DNA of 13,160 nucleotides from an uncultured Clostridia bacterium (GCA_910578235.1 CAJTPP010000012.1:19838-32997), one strand, 5' to 3'. Positions 1 through 7,881 are shown, numbered from the stretch's first letter. The notes: generated by a model not told the origin, from the letters alone. Numbers and translations: made by a program.

Positions 1-1554
1 TGCAAAAGTACCCTTATATTTGATACAATATGTAATGCGACAAAGGATAGGCAAAAAGAGGCAGATGAACTTTCGGGAATTTCGGACATGATGATTGTAA
101 TAGGCGGAAGGGAAAGCTCAAATACAAGAAAGCTGTTTGATATATCGAAAAAAAACTGTCCGGTAACCTATCATATCGAAACTTTTGAGGATTTACCTCA
201 AGAAAAAACATATAATAAAATAGGTATTACCGCGGGGGCGTCGACGCCCGGCAGTATTATCGAGGAGGTAGTAAAGGCTATGAGTGAAAATTTAAAAAAT
301 GAGGAGAGCTTTGCAGAGCTGTTTGAACAGTATGAGAGCAAAACTCTGAACAATGGGGACATTATTGACGGTAAGATTGTTGAGGTTCGTAACAACGAGG
401 TCATTGTTGATTTAGGTGGCTTCAAGTATAACGGACAGTTAGCGGCCGACCAGTTGACTGATGACCCGTCACTTAAGCCGTCTGATGTTGTAAAAGAAGG
501 CGATACAATCAAAGTTTACGTTGTCGGCGTAAACGACGGAGAGGGAAAAGTAGTTTTATCAAGAAAGAAATTGGTAGCTATGGAAAGCTGGAACAAAATC
601 AAAGCGGCTTATGAAGAAGGAAAAATTCTGGAAGGAAAGATTATTAAGGCCGTTAAGGGTGGAGTGATTGCTCTCACAGAGGGGGCACAGGTATTTATTC
701 CCGCTCGTCAGGCATCCGGCAGATTTGTACAAGACCTTCAGAGCCTTGTGGGAACAACTGTTAATTACAAGATTATCGAAATTGACGAGAGAAGAAGACG
801 CGTCATAGGTTCGGTAAGAGTTATCATTGAGGCTGAAAGAAAAGAAAGAGAAGATAAGTTCTGGGCGGACGCTGAGGTTGGCAAAAAATATCAGGGAACA
901 GTCAAGTCGTTAACTTCCTTCGGAGCATTTGTTGACATTGGCGGCGTGGACGGACTTGTTCATATAAGTGAGCTTTCATGGAATAAGATTAAGCATCCTT
1001 CCGAGGTTGTTAAGGAGGGTGATGTTCTTGATGTTTACATTAAGGATCTAAATGCGGAGACAAAGAAAATATCTCTTGGTTTTAAGAAGATTGAGGACAA
1101 TCCGTGGACAATTGCGCAGTCAAAAATCAATCTTGGCGATACGGTTAAATGTAAGATAGTACGCATGATGCCGTTCGGTGCATTTGCGGAAATAATGCCT
1201 AATGTGGACGGACTTATTCACATTTCTCAGATTGCTGACAGAAGAATAGGCAAGCCGGAGGATGTGCTTACAATAGGTGAGGAAGTTGAAGCAAAAGTTA
1301 CTGATCTTAACTGGGACGAGAAAAAGATTAGTCTTTCGATCCGTGCTCTTATTCCTGTACCTGAAAAGGAAGAGGCTGTTGAGGAACTTCCTGCTGAGCC
1401 TCAGAAGGCGGAAACGCTTGTATACTCAACTGATCCTGATGTTGAAGTAGAGGAAGAAATTGAAATAGAGCCAGCAGAGGAAATAGAAGAGCCGGCGGCA
1501 GAAGTTGAAGAAGCAATTGAAGTTGAGCCTGAAGAAGCAGCTGATGCTGAATAA
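1..1554 (+). CDS. ispH: IspH-S1 fusion: HMBPP reductase C-terminus plus four S1 domains (5' partial)
   Basis: The reading frame is open from base 1, so the N-terminal part of IspH lies outside the window; 517 residues are visible. Residues 9-18 (TICNATKDRQ) carry the third iron-sulfur cysteine of IspH (C11), and S39-S40-N41 and the GITAGAS segment (75-81) match the diphosphate-binding residues of the family. IspH makes IPP and DMAPP in the non-mevalonate pathway using a [4Fe-4S] cluster. Four S1 RNA-binding domains follow, at about 118-190, 208-275, 292-364 and 377-450; the last two have the typical FGAF and VDGL(V/I)HIS motifs. A highly acidic, repetitive Glu/Ala/Pro tail fills about 453-517. 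Fusion of IspH to S1-like domains is known in Clostridia. Why the two are joined is not evident here. A hairpin terminator follows the stop directly. Confidence 0.95.
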   Translation, partial: CKSTLIFDTICNATKDRQKEADELSGISDMMIVIGGRESSNTRKLFDISKKNCPVTYHIETFEDLPQEKTYNKIGITAGASTPGSIIEEVVKAMSENLKNEESFAELFEQYESKTLNNGDIIDGKIVEVRNNEVIVDLGGFKYNGQLAADQLTDDPSLKPSDVVKEGDTIKVYVVGVNDGEGKVVLSRKKLVAMESWNKIKAAYEEGKILEGKIIKAVKGGVIALTEGAQVFIPARQASGRFVQDLQSLVGTTVNYKIIEIDERRRRVIGSVRVIIEAERKEREDKFWADAEVGKKYQGTVKSLTSFGAFVDIGGVDGLVHISELSWNKIKHPSEVVKEGDVLDVYIKDLNAETKKISLGFKKIEDNPWTIAQSKINLGDTVKCKIVRMMPFGAFAEIMPNVDGLIHISQIADRRIGKPEDVLTIGEEVEAKVTDLNWDEKKISLSIRALIPVPEKEEAVEELPAEPQKAETLVYSTDPDVEVEEEIEIEPAEEIEEPAAEVEEAIEVEPEEAADAE

Positions 1555-1565
1555 TTTTTAAAGCT

Positions 1566-1593
1566 AAAGGCAGGTAAACATCCTGCCTTTTTT
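1566..1593 (+). terminator. Intrinsic terminator after ispH-S1
   Basis: A perfect 9-bp stem (AAAGGCAGG, 1566-1574, with CCTGCCTTT, 1582-1590) has a 7-nt loop and runs into six T residues (1588-1593). It begins 12 bases after the stop codon and separates ispH-S1 from murD. Confidence 0.9.
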
Positions 1594-1606
1594 GGTATGA
1601 CTGAAT

Positions 1607-1612
1607 TATAAT
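1607..1612 (+). promoter_or_regulatory. Possible -10 box upstream of murD
   Basis: TATAAT lies 30 bases before the murD start and just after the terminator. No convincing -35 hexamer sits 16-18 bases upstream; that position falls in the terminator stem. The murD block needs a promoter unless there is read-through, so this is a tentative candidate. Confidence 0.3.
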
Positions 1613-1641
1613 TCTGTTTATGTGAAAAAGGGGTTGGAGAT

Positions 1642-3018
1642 ATGACATCGAAGCTTGAAAAATTTAAAAATGGCGTTAAAAGCAGAAAAGTTACGGTTAT
1701 AGGCATAGGAATATCTAATATGCCGCTTATTAAGTATCTTGTTGAACTGGGAGCGGAGGTTACGGCCTGCGATAAACGTGATAGGGATGATCTTGGCGAG
1801 AATTATACCGAACTTGAAAAGCTGGGAGTAAAGTTCAGATTGGGTGAAGGGTATCTGAATAATTTATCGGGAGATATAATATTCAAAACCCCCGGAATGC
1901 GTTTTGACGTTCCTGAATTGATTGCGGCAAAGGAAAAAGGCAGTGTTGTGACGAGTGAGATGGAGGTGTTTTTTGACATCTGTCCGTCGCATATAATCGC
2001 TGTGACGGGCAGTGACGGTAAGACTACTACTACTACGCTTATTCATAAGATGATGACTCGTGCTGGTTATAAAACGTGGCTTGGCGGTAATATAGGCAAT
2101 CCGTTGCTTACCGATGCGGAAAAAATGAAGGCTGATGACTGGGTAATTCTTGAATTGTCGTCTTTCCAGCTGCACACGATGCGTAAATCACCGGAAATTG
2201 CGGTGATAACAAATATAAGTCCAAATCATCTTGATATGCATAAGGATTATCAGGAGTATATTGACGCTAAAAAGAATATTATGCTTTATCAGAACATGGA
2301 AAATGTTCTTGTTGTAAACTTAGATAATGAAGTGACGGCTGAAATCGGAAAAGAAGCAAACGGAACAGTCAGATATTTTTCAAGACAAAAAACAGCAGAC
2401 GTGCATCTTGATGGTGAGAATATAAAACGCGGCAGTGATATTGTGCTGAATATTCATGATATTAAAATCCCCGGCATGCATAATGTGGAAAATTATATGA
2501 CGGCAATAGCGGTTGTAGAAGGCCTTGTTGACGATGCAGTGATAACTGATGTGGCAAAAAGCTTTGGCGGCGTTGAACACCGCATAGAGCTTGTCAGAAT
2601 GGTGGACGGAGTGAGCTATTACAATAGTTCAATTGACTCAAGTCCCAATAGGACAATAAATACATTGCGAGTGTTTCCCGAAAAGGTTATTATGATCGGC
2701 GGAGGCAAGGATAAGGGAATACCTTATGATGAGATAGGACCGTCAATAGCGGAACATGTTAAGGTGCTTATCCTGATAGGTCCGACAGCGGATAAAATTC
2801 AAGACGCTCTTGACGCTGAAATAAAAAAGACCGGAAACGGAAAGGATATAGAGGTTATTCGCGTATCCTCATATGAGGATGCCGTAAACACGGCAAAAAG
2901 CAGGGCGGTTGAGGGTGATACTGTAATACTTACGCCCGCCAGCACAAGCTTTGATATGTTCAGAAATTTTGAGGAGCGCGGAAACTTATTTAAAAAACTG
3001 GTAAACGAGCTGAAATAG
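1642..3018 (+). CDS. murD: UDP-N-acetylmuramoyl-L-alanine--D-glutamate ligase
   Basis: A 458-residue cytoplasmic Mur ligase that adds D-glutamate to UDP-MurNAc-L-Ala with ATP during peptidoglycan precursor synthesis. The N-terminal Rossmann-like domain (about 15-110) begins VTVIGIGISN. The ATP-binding loop is VTGSDGKTTT (121-130). ELSSFQL (171-177) and NISPNHLDMH (191-200) are typical of the central domain, and K210 in DAKK is at the position of the carbamylated lysine. GMHNVENYMTA (278-288) and EHRIE (312-316) mark the entry to the C-terminal domain. The segment at 328-338, with SSPNRT, is the Firmicutes-type form of the NDSKATN motif of E. coli MurD. The length is normal. A G-rich ribosome site (AAGGGG, about 1628-1633) precedes the ATG. 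The first M42 gene starts one base after the stop, so the two are very likely co-transcribed. Confidence 0.96.
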   Translation: MTSKLEKFKNGVKSRKVTVIGIGISNMPLIKYLVELGAEVTACDKRDRDDLGENYTELEKLGVKFRLGEGYLNNLSGDIIFKTPGMRFDVPELIAAKEKGSVVTSEMEVFFDICPSHIIAVTGSDGKTTTTTLIHKMMTRAGYKTWLGGNIGNPLLTDAEKMKADDWVILELSSFQLHTMRKSPEIAVITNISPNHLDMHKDYQEYIDAKKNIMLYQNMENVLVVNLDNEVTAEIGKEANGTVRYFSRQKTADVHLDGENIKRGSDIVLNIHDIKIPGMHNVENYMTAIAVVEGLVDDAVITDVAKSFGGVEHRIELVRMVDGVSYYNSSIDSSPNRTINTLRVFPEKVIMIGGGKDKGIPYDEIGPSIAEHVKVLILIGPTADKIQDALDAEIKKTGNGKDIEVIRVSSYEDAVNTAKSRAVEGDTVILTPASTSFDMFRNFEERGNLFKKLVNELK

Positions 3019-3019
3019 T

Positions 3020-4048
3020 ATGAGAGAATTAATTAAAAAGTTAAGCGATATGCGAGGCATATCAGGTTTTGAATACAGGCTTACTGATAAAATATCTGGT
3101 ATGCTTGGAAAATATTGTGACAGTGTCACAATGGATCCTTTGGGAAGTGTTATAGGCGTAAAAAAGTGCGGTGTGGAAAATGCGCCGCGTATAATGATTG
3201 AGGCGCATTGTGACGAAATTGGACTTATTGTCACCTCAGTTACAGACGAGGGATATCTGACTTTTGCCAATGTAGGCGGTGTGGATGAGAGAACGCTGCC
3301 GATGACAGAGGTTGTTGTACATGGAAAAAGGGATTTATGGGGTGTCATAGGCATAAAACCGTCCTATCTTCTGGAGGATGGAAAGACAGTTAAAATAAAG
3401 AATCTGGCTGTAGATACGGGACTTGACGGTGAAAAGCTCAGAGGACTTGTGAACATTGGCGACAGTATCACGATCGCTCAGTCTGTAGGAATACTGGGTA
3501 AAGATCAATTCAGCGGCAAATCGCTTGATGACAGAGCAAGTGTGGCCGCTGTAATAGAAGTAATGAAAAACATTGCGGATTGTGATTTGAAAGCCGATAT
3601 ATATGCGGTTGCGGCTGTGCAGGAGGAAGTGGGATGCCGCGGCGGCAAAACAGCGGCTTACGGTATAAATCCAGATATGGCGATTGCGATTGACGTTTGT
3701 CACGGTATTACGCCTGACAATAGTGACAATGCTTTTGAAGTTGGTACGGGAACAGTTATTTCAGTGGGACCTAATCTCCATCCAAAGCTTACGGACGCGC
3801 TTTTTGATATTGCTGAAAAGAAGAAAATCAAAGTGAGCACTGATGTTGACGGAGGAAATACAGGCACAGACGCATGGGAAATTCAAACGGCATATGATGG
3901 TATACCTACAGCGCTTTTGTCAATTCCTCTCAAATATATGCATACCTCGGTTGAGACAATCGCATTGGCGGATGTTAAGGCTACGGTAAATCTGCTGACG
4001 GAATTTATAAAGGAACAGAAAGGGGACTCGCAATGGCTGAATTTTTGA
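3020..4048 (+). CDS. M42 family metallo-aminopeptidase, copy 1
   Basis: A 342-residue member of peptidase family M42 (CelM/YsdC/FrvX-type aminopeptidases), which form large tetrahedral complexes that trim free peptides in the cytoplasm. All expected two-metal site residues are visible: H63 and D65 in AHCDE, D170 in LDDR, catalytic E202 and ligand E203 in QEEVG, D225 in AIAID, and H308 in KYMHT. The sequence between about 70 and 155 is the inserted dimerisation domain of the family. The glycine-rich segment near 278-284 (GGNTGTD) matches the conserved TDA-type substrate loop. The start codon lies one base past the murD stop with no strong ribosome site, suggesting translational coupling to murD. 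The end overlaps the next M42 gene by 16 bases. Active enzyme expected; substrate preference cannot be told from sequence alone. Confidence 0.93.
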   Translation: MRELIKKLSDMRGISGFEYRLTDKISGMLGKYCDSVTMDPLGSVIGVKKCGVENAPRIMIEAHCDEIGLIVTSVTDEGYLTFANVGGVDERTLPMTEVVVHGKRDLWGVIGIKPSYLLEDGKTVKIKNLAVDTGLDGEKLRGLVNIGDSITIAQSVGILGKDQFSGKSLDDRASVAAVIEVMKNIADCDLKADIYAVAAVQEEVGCRGGKTAAYGINPDMAIAIDVCHGITPDNSDNAFEVGTGTVISVGPNLHPKLTDALFDIAEKKKIKVSTDVDGGNTGTDAWEIQTAYDGIPTALLSIPLKYMHTSVETIALADVKATVNLLTEFIKEQKGDSQWLNF

Positions 4049-5052
4049 AAAGACTTTCTGAGGAATTTGGCGTAAGCGGTAATGAGACTGCTGTGCGTAA
4101 TCTTATTTCGGAGCAGATAAATGGTCTTGCCGATGATATAACAATTGACTGTATGGGCAATCTAATCGCATTAAAAAAAGGAAAAAGCGGGGAAAAGAAC
4201 ATTGCGATAACAACTCATATGGATGAGCCGGGATTTATTGTAAGCGGAATTAACGATAAAGGGTATTTGCAGTTTAAAGCTGTGGGCACAATTGATCCTC
4301 GAAAGATTATTTCTAAAAAAGCAGTAATCGGCAAGAATAAAATCAAGGGTGTAATAGGAATGAAAGCTATTCATTTGCAGACAAAGAGTGAGAGGGAAAA
4401 CACAGTTTCTGTTTCAAAGCTGTTTATCGATATAGGAGCAAAGGATAAAAGCGATGCTGAACAATATGCTAGGTTAGGTGATTATGTAACCTTTGACACG
4501 GATTTTACGGAGCTTGACGATAATATTAAGGGTAAAGCGATAGAAAGAAGCGGCGCGTGCGCCGCGGTTATAGACGCTATGAAGTTTGATTATCCGTTTG
4601 ACACATATTTTTGCTTTTTAACTCAGCATGAAGTCGGTTCGAGAGGAGCAAAAATAATATCGCACAGATTAAATACTGACGCGGTGCTTACTGTTTCCGC
4701 AGTAGATACGGCAGATATGTTCGGATGCGAAAAAAATACCGGCGGAGCGATGTTGGGCGGAGGTGTCGTTGTCAGTTATGCGGACAAACTTGTTATAGCT
4801 GATAAGGAGCTTACGGACGCAATGGCGGAAGAAGCAAAAAGAAAGAATATACCGGTGCAGAAAAACGCGATCAAAGATTTTGCGGGAGACGGCGGAGCAA
4901 TGCAGACCGGCGCGGATGGGACAATCTGTTTGAATATAGCAATTCCATGCAGATATTCGCATTCGCCTGTCTCAATTATGTCATTGAATGATATAAACAA
5001 TACAACAGAGTACATTAAATTATATTTGAATAAAATCGGAGAATTGATATAA
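4033..5052 (+). CDS. M42 family peptidase paralogue with altered active site, copy 2
   Basis: A 339-residue M42-fold protein between two paralogues. It keeps H62 and D64 (THMDE), E200, D225 (SAVD) and H310 (RYSHSP). Two key positions differ. The QEEVG motif reads QHEVG, so the usual general-base glutamate is H199. The A-L-D-(D/N)-R motif reads A-I-E-R-S, so the bridging-metal aspartate is replaced by E171 and the following Asp/Asn-Arg pair is lost. The substrate loop is also divergent (AGDGGAM at 284-290 instead of a GGTDAGA-like stretch). Peptidase activity is therefore probably reduced or absent, and a structural or regulatory role in a mixed complex is plausible (inference). The start is supported by AAAGGGGA (about 4019-4025). 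It overlaps copy 1 by 16 bases and shares one base (TAATG) with copy 3. The frame is intact over its full length, arguing against simple decay. Confidence 0.9.
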   Translation: MAEFLKRLSEEFGVSGNETAVRNLISEQINGLADDITIDCMGNLIALKKGKSGEKNIAITTHMDEPGFIVSGINDKGYLQFKAVGTIDPRKIISKKAVIGKNKIKGVIGMKAIHLQTKSERENTVSVSKLFIDIGAKDKSDAEQYARLGDYVTFDTDFTELDDNIKGKAIERSGACAAVIDAMKFDYPFDTYFCFLTQHEVGSRGAKIISHRLNTDAVLTVSAVDTADMFGCEKNTGGAMLGGGVVVSYADKLVIADKELTDAMAEEAKRKNIPVQKNAIKDFAGDGGAMQTGADGTICLNIAIPCRYSHSPVSIMSLNDINNTTEYIKLYLNKIGELI

Positions 5053-6041
5053 TGGATACTTTAAAGTTACTAACAAAATTAACTCAGATTAACTGTGTTT
5101 CAGGTAATGAAAAAGAAATAAAAGAGTACATTAAGTCTGAAACGGAAAAATATTGCAGTGAAATATATACAGACGCTATGGGTAATCTTGTGGCGAGAAA
5201 ACAGGGAGATGGCAAGAAAATTATGTTTGCTGCTCATATGGATGAAATTGGTATTATAGTCACGGATATTGATGATAAAGGATTTGTACTGTTTGCCGCG
5301 GTCGGAGGGCTGAATACTCGTAATCTTGTAAATCTTCGGGTTTGTTTTTCGAACGGTACTGAGGGTGTAATCGGCGCGCGTGAGGATGCGTTTAAGGACA
5401 AACCCGCGCTGTCAAAACTGTATATTGATATTGGAGCTGATAGCAGAGAAAGTGCTCTCGCTCTTGTTTCAATAGGCGATACAGCCACATTTAAGGGAGA
5501 ATGTATACAGCGCGGAGATAAGGTTATTTCAAAAGCTCTTGATAACAGAGCAGGATGTGCTGTGCTTATAGAAGCGTTGAGCAGAATAGAGAAAAATGAT
5601 AATGATCTTTATTTTGTATTTACCGTGCAGGAGGAAGTAGGACTGCGCGGAGCAAAGACAGCGGCGTTTGCGATTGAGCCGGATGTGGCGGTAGCTGTTG
5701 ATGTGACTGACACGGGCGATACTCCCGACGCTCCCATAATGGCGGTTAAGATGGGAAAAGGAGCGGCGGTAAAGATTATGGATCGTTCTGTAATATGCGA
5801 CGCGGAAGTAAGGACAAAAATGATAGAAACAGCGAGAAATCATAATATACCTTATCAGCTGGAAATAATGACTGACGGAGGGACTGACGCGGGTGCAATT
5901 CATCTGACAAGAGCAGGCGTTAAAACAGGCGGGATATCAGTTCCTACACGATATATTCATTCACCGTCGGAAATGGCGAGTATAAAAGATATTGAAAATT
6001 GTGTTGATCTGGTGTATAATTTAGCTGTAGCAGTTTGGTAA
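5052..6041 (+). CDS. M42 family metallo-aminopeptidase, copy 3
   Basis: A 329-residue M42 aminopeptidase with a complete active site: H62 and D64 (AHMDE), D164 (ALDNR), E194 and E195 (QEEVGLRGA), D217 (AVDVTD) and H303 (RYIHSP). The substrate loop GGTDAGAIH (276-284) is canonical. This is the most typical of the three copies, resembling glutamyl-aminopeptidase/CelM proteins. Its ATG overlaps the stop of copy 2 (TAATG), with a GGAGA ribosome site nine bases upstream, so copies 2 and 3 are translationally linked. Predicted to be cytoplasmic with no signal peptide. Peptide trimming, possibly of cell-wall or imported peptides given the murD link, is inference only. Confidence 0.94.
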   Translation: MDTLKLLTKLTQINCVSGNEKEIKEYIKSETEKYCSEIYTDAMGNLVARKQGDGKKIMFAAHMDEIGIIVTDIDDKGFVLFAAVGGLNTRNLVNLRVCFSNGTEGVIGAREDAFKDKPALSKLYIDIGADSRESALALVSIGDTATFKGECIQRGDKVISKALDNRAGCAVLIEALSRIEKNDNDLYFVFTVQEEVGLRGAKTAAFAIEPDVAVAVDVTDTGDTPDAPIMAVKMGKGAAVKIMDRSVICDAEVRTKMIETARNHNIPYQLEIMTDGGTDAGAIHLTRAGVKTGGISVPTRYIHSPSEMASIKDIENCVDLVYNLAVAVW

Positions 6042-6056
6042 CGGAGGTGTATATGT

Positions 6057-6710
6057 GTGGCAACATGGGGAGTGCATTTGCGGATAGCGACATTGTTTCT
6101 TGATAAAATAGATAAAAATCATCACAGAGAGTTTGTAATAGGGAGCGTGGCTCCTGACTGCGGATATGGGGAGAAGGACAGTTTCGGTGAATTTATACCG
6201 CCGCCTTCGGTGACACATTGGTCTCCGAGCGGTATGAAGAATGATTGCCGGTATAAGGATTTTTATAATAAGTATCTGATGGGAGAAAGAGATGATGATT
6301 ACTGGTTTTATCTCGGATATTATGTGCATCTTCTGGCAGATATACTGTGGTCTGTGACAATGTATCAGCCCACGAGGGTGAAATATGCAAAGGAATATGA
6401 GAAAAACCCTGCATTTCTTAGAACTATCAAACATGACTGGAATGATATTGATGTGGAATATCATAATTCACTGAAATATACGCCCGCGCTTGATATTATC
6501 AAAAGCGCGGGAGAGGTGAAAGATTATTTGCCTTATTATGAGCGCGGACAGCTTACAGCTCAAATAAAGTTTATAGCGGATTATTATGAGAACAATAGAA
6601 ACTGTAAGCGCCATGATTACATATATGCCTCGACAAATGATATCAGAAATTTTGTGCGCTGCGCGTATGAGCTTATAAATATGATTTTAACAAAAGAAGA
6701 GCTTATCTGA
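6057..6710 (+). CDS. Zinc-dependent phospholipase C-like protein
   Basis: A 217-residue protein resembling the zinc-dependent phospholipase C family (S1/P1 nuclease-like helical fold). It begins WGVHLRIA with H7, followed by FVIGSVAPD (D34), THW (H54), and YYVHLLADILW (H91, D95); a later H136 could also be a ligand. These spaced His/Asp residues are the likely metal site. No signal peptide is seen, unlike secreted clostridial alpha-toxin-type enzymes, so this is probably a cytoplasmic hydrolase of unknown substrate and not a toxin. The start is a GTG nine bases after GGAGG (6043-6047); a nearer ATG at 6053 opens only a very short frame. It lies 15 bases after M42 copy 3 and is likely the last gene of the murD-M42 operon. 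The final codons form part of a terminator hairpin. Confidence 0.75.
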   Translation: MATWGVHLRIATLFLDKIDKNHHREFVIGSVAPDCGYGEKDSFGEFIPPPSVTHWSPSGMKNDCRYKDFYNKYLMGERDDDYWFYLGYYVHLLADILWSVTMYQPTRVKYAKEYEKNPAFLRTIKHDWNDIDVEYHNSLKYTPALDIIKSAGEVKDYLPYYERGQLTAQIKFIADYYENNRNCKRHDYIYASTNDIRNFVRCAYELINMILTKEELI

Positions 6711-6727
6711 AAAATCAGATAAGCTCT
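6698..6727. terminator. Bidirectional terminator shared by two converging genes
   Basis: A perfect 13-bp stem (AGAGCTTATCTGA, 6698-6710; TCAGATAAGCTCT, 6715-6727) has an AAAA loop. It has A-rich flank on the left and T-rich flank on the right (6727-6730), so it can terminate both strands. The arms contain the last codons and stop codons of the forward phospholipase C-like gene and the reverse RnfC-like gene; both proteins consequently end in E-L-I. Confidence 0.9.
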
Positions 6728-7755
6728 TTTGCGTAATTTGGAATATTTTTTTTATCATTGAAGGCGGATATGGAATTTGTGTTATGCATAACAGGCTCGT
6801 CAGGATTGTTAATTTTTATACCACTGAGTACTCCGTTTTTGATTAATACTTGTGGTTCGTTATAGCCCGAGTTTGCTATTAAGGCTGATATAGGCATACC
6901 TATAGGAGTGTTATATACAGAAGGAACAAGTATGTCATCGCCTGATACAGTAACCAGTTTGTCTGTTATCGGCTGACCTGCGGTTAAAACATCGGAAAGC
7001 ATACATAGTGTTTCGGAGGACAGAACGACCGCGTTGATATGGTCTGTGTTTTTTCCGGTGACAGTTTTTATAAGAATATCGCTTCTGCTTTGAGGATAAC
7101 AGGCTTTGAGGCTTTGAAGAAAAATATTTTTATTATAGCGGAGATTATATTTAAAATCTGAGTAAATATTTGCGCAGCCCTGTTCAACCGCAATAAAGGC
7201 TTTGTTTGTTCCTAAAAGGCGGAGGACAATATTAAGAGCCTTTAGAATTTTTTCGGAATTTCCCAAAGCTGCCGTTTGATCGGCTGAGGAATACGGATCG
7301 CTGTCAAAGCAGCAAACTATAACGCAGTCTGGAACTTTTTGCGCCGACAGCAGTATGTGCAGCGGAGCGCCTGTTCGGGTGTCGCGTATGCCGCCCTCTC
7401 GTATCAGCCATAAAAGCTCACGGGTTGTGAGCGTGTCGGGAGGCGCAGTGTCAGCGGTTACAGGATTGTCATCAAGCATGTCGTTTTCTATGGTTATTAT
7501 ATTTTCGTGTATGGATGTAACTATGCCGGAAACGGAACTGAATACAGGCAGAGCCTCATAAATGTCAAGATCGGCAAGTTTTTGCCCTTTCATAATGTTG
7601 TCGCCAATATTAACGCATGGATTAAGTATGATATTTCTATCCTGAGCCATATTAAAAAAATGAACAGGAGAAGGCAAGGGCGTTTTAATTGTTATATTTT
7701 TTGAAAAACCGTTATGTTTTTTATATTTTTTTGCGCCCTTAAATGAAACAGCCAT
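6715..7755 (-). CDS. RnfC-like protein lacking the iron-sulfur domain
   Basis: A 346-residue protein related to RnfC/NqrA-type subunits of electron-transport complexes. Residues about 5-82 match the RnfC N-terminal barrel-sandwich region (FKGAKKYKKHNG, NIGDNIMKGQKLAD, SSVSGIVTSI). Residues about 112-200 align with the flavin/NADH-binding region of RnfC but the glycine-rich GLGGAxFP-type motif has become IRDTRTGAPLH, and the GAECEPY-like motif reads CCFDSDPY. An SLBB-like part follows (LVTVSGDDILVP, 267-278; GTP-like TPIG, 283-286). The protein then ends about where RnfC would begin its two CxxCxxC 4Fe-4S motifs; none is present. No rnfA, B, D, E or G gene is nearby. The start at 7755 is preferred over an upstream in-frame ATG at 7815 because GGAG sits eight bases before it. 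Function unknown; catalysis as in RnfC is unlikely. It has its own promoter. Confidence 0.75.
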   Translation of the reverse strand: MAVSFKGAKKYKKHNGFSKNITIKTPLPSPVHFFNMAQDRNIILNPCVNIGDNIMKGQKLADLDIYEALPVFSSVSGIVTSIHENIITIENDMLDDNPVTADTAPPDTLTTRELLWLIREGGIRDTRTGAPLHILLSAQKVPDCVIVCCFDSDPYSSADQTAALGNSEKILKALNIVLRLLGTNKAFIAVEQGCANIYSDFKYNLRYNKNIFLQSLKACYPQSRSDILIKTVTGKNTDHINAVVLSSETLCMLSDVLTAGQPITDKLVTVSGDDILVPSVYNTPIGMPISALIANSGYNEPQVLIKNGVLSGIKINNPDEPVMHNTNSISAFNDKKNIPNYAKELI

Positions 7756-7786
7756 ACAAAAATCTCCTTTTTTGATATTTATTATA

Positions 7787-7815
7787 ATTTTACCACAATA
7801 AACAATAAAATGCAA
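7787..7815 (-). promoter_or_regulatory. Promoter for the RnfC-like gene
   Basis: On the reverse strand, TTGCAT (7815-7810) and TAAAAT (7792-7787) are separated by 17 bases, and TGG directly before the -10 box makes an extended -10. It lies about 30 bases upstream of the chosen start. A second TATAAT (7786-7781) directly downstream lacks a good -35. Confidence 0.55.
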
Positions 7816-7852
7816 ATTAATAAAGATAATGCCGTAAAAGTATGTAAATCTA

Positions 7853-7881
7853 TTGAAAAAAAGAAAAAAATGGTGTATAAT
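7853..7881 (+). promoter_or_regulatory. Sigma-A-type promoter for nadK-argR-recN
   Basis: TTGAAA (7853-7858) and a consensus TATAAT (7876-7881) are spaced by exactly 17 bases, 38 bases before the nadK start. It diverges from the promoter of the RnfC-like gene in the same 164-base intergenic space. Confidence 0.8.

Noticed and set aside
4033..5052. Middle M42 copy as a decaying pseudogene
   Set aside because: The frame is full length with a good ribosome site, coupled overlaps on both sides and conserved remaining metal ligands; only specific active-site residues are changed.
6057..6710. Secreted alpha-toxin-like phospholipase
   Set aside because: There is no signal peptide and no C-terminal membrane-binding domain; the length and context suit a cytoplasmic family member.
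7756..7815. Upstream in-frame start for the RnfC-like gene at 7815
   Set aside because: The extra 20 residues overlap the promoter and the ribosome site that serves the start at 7755.
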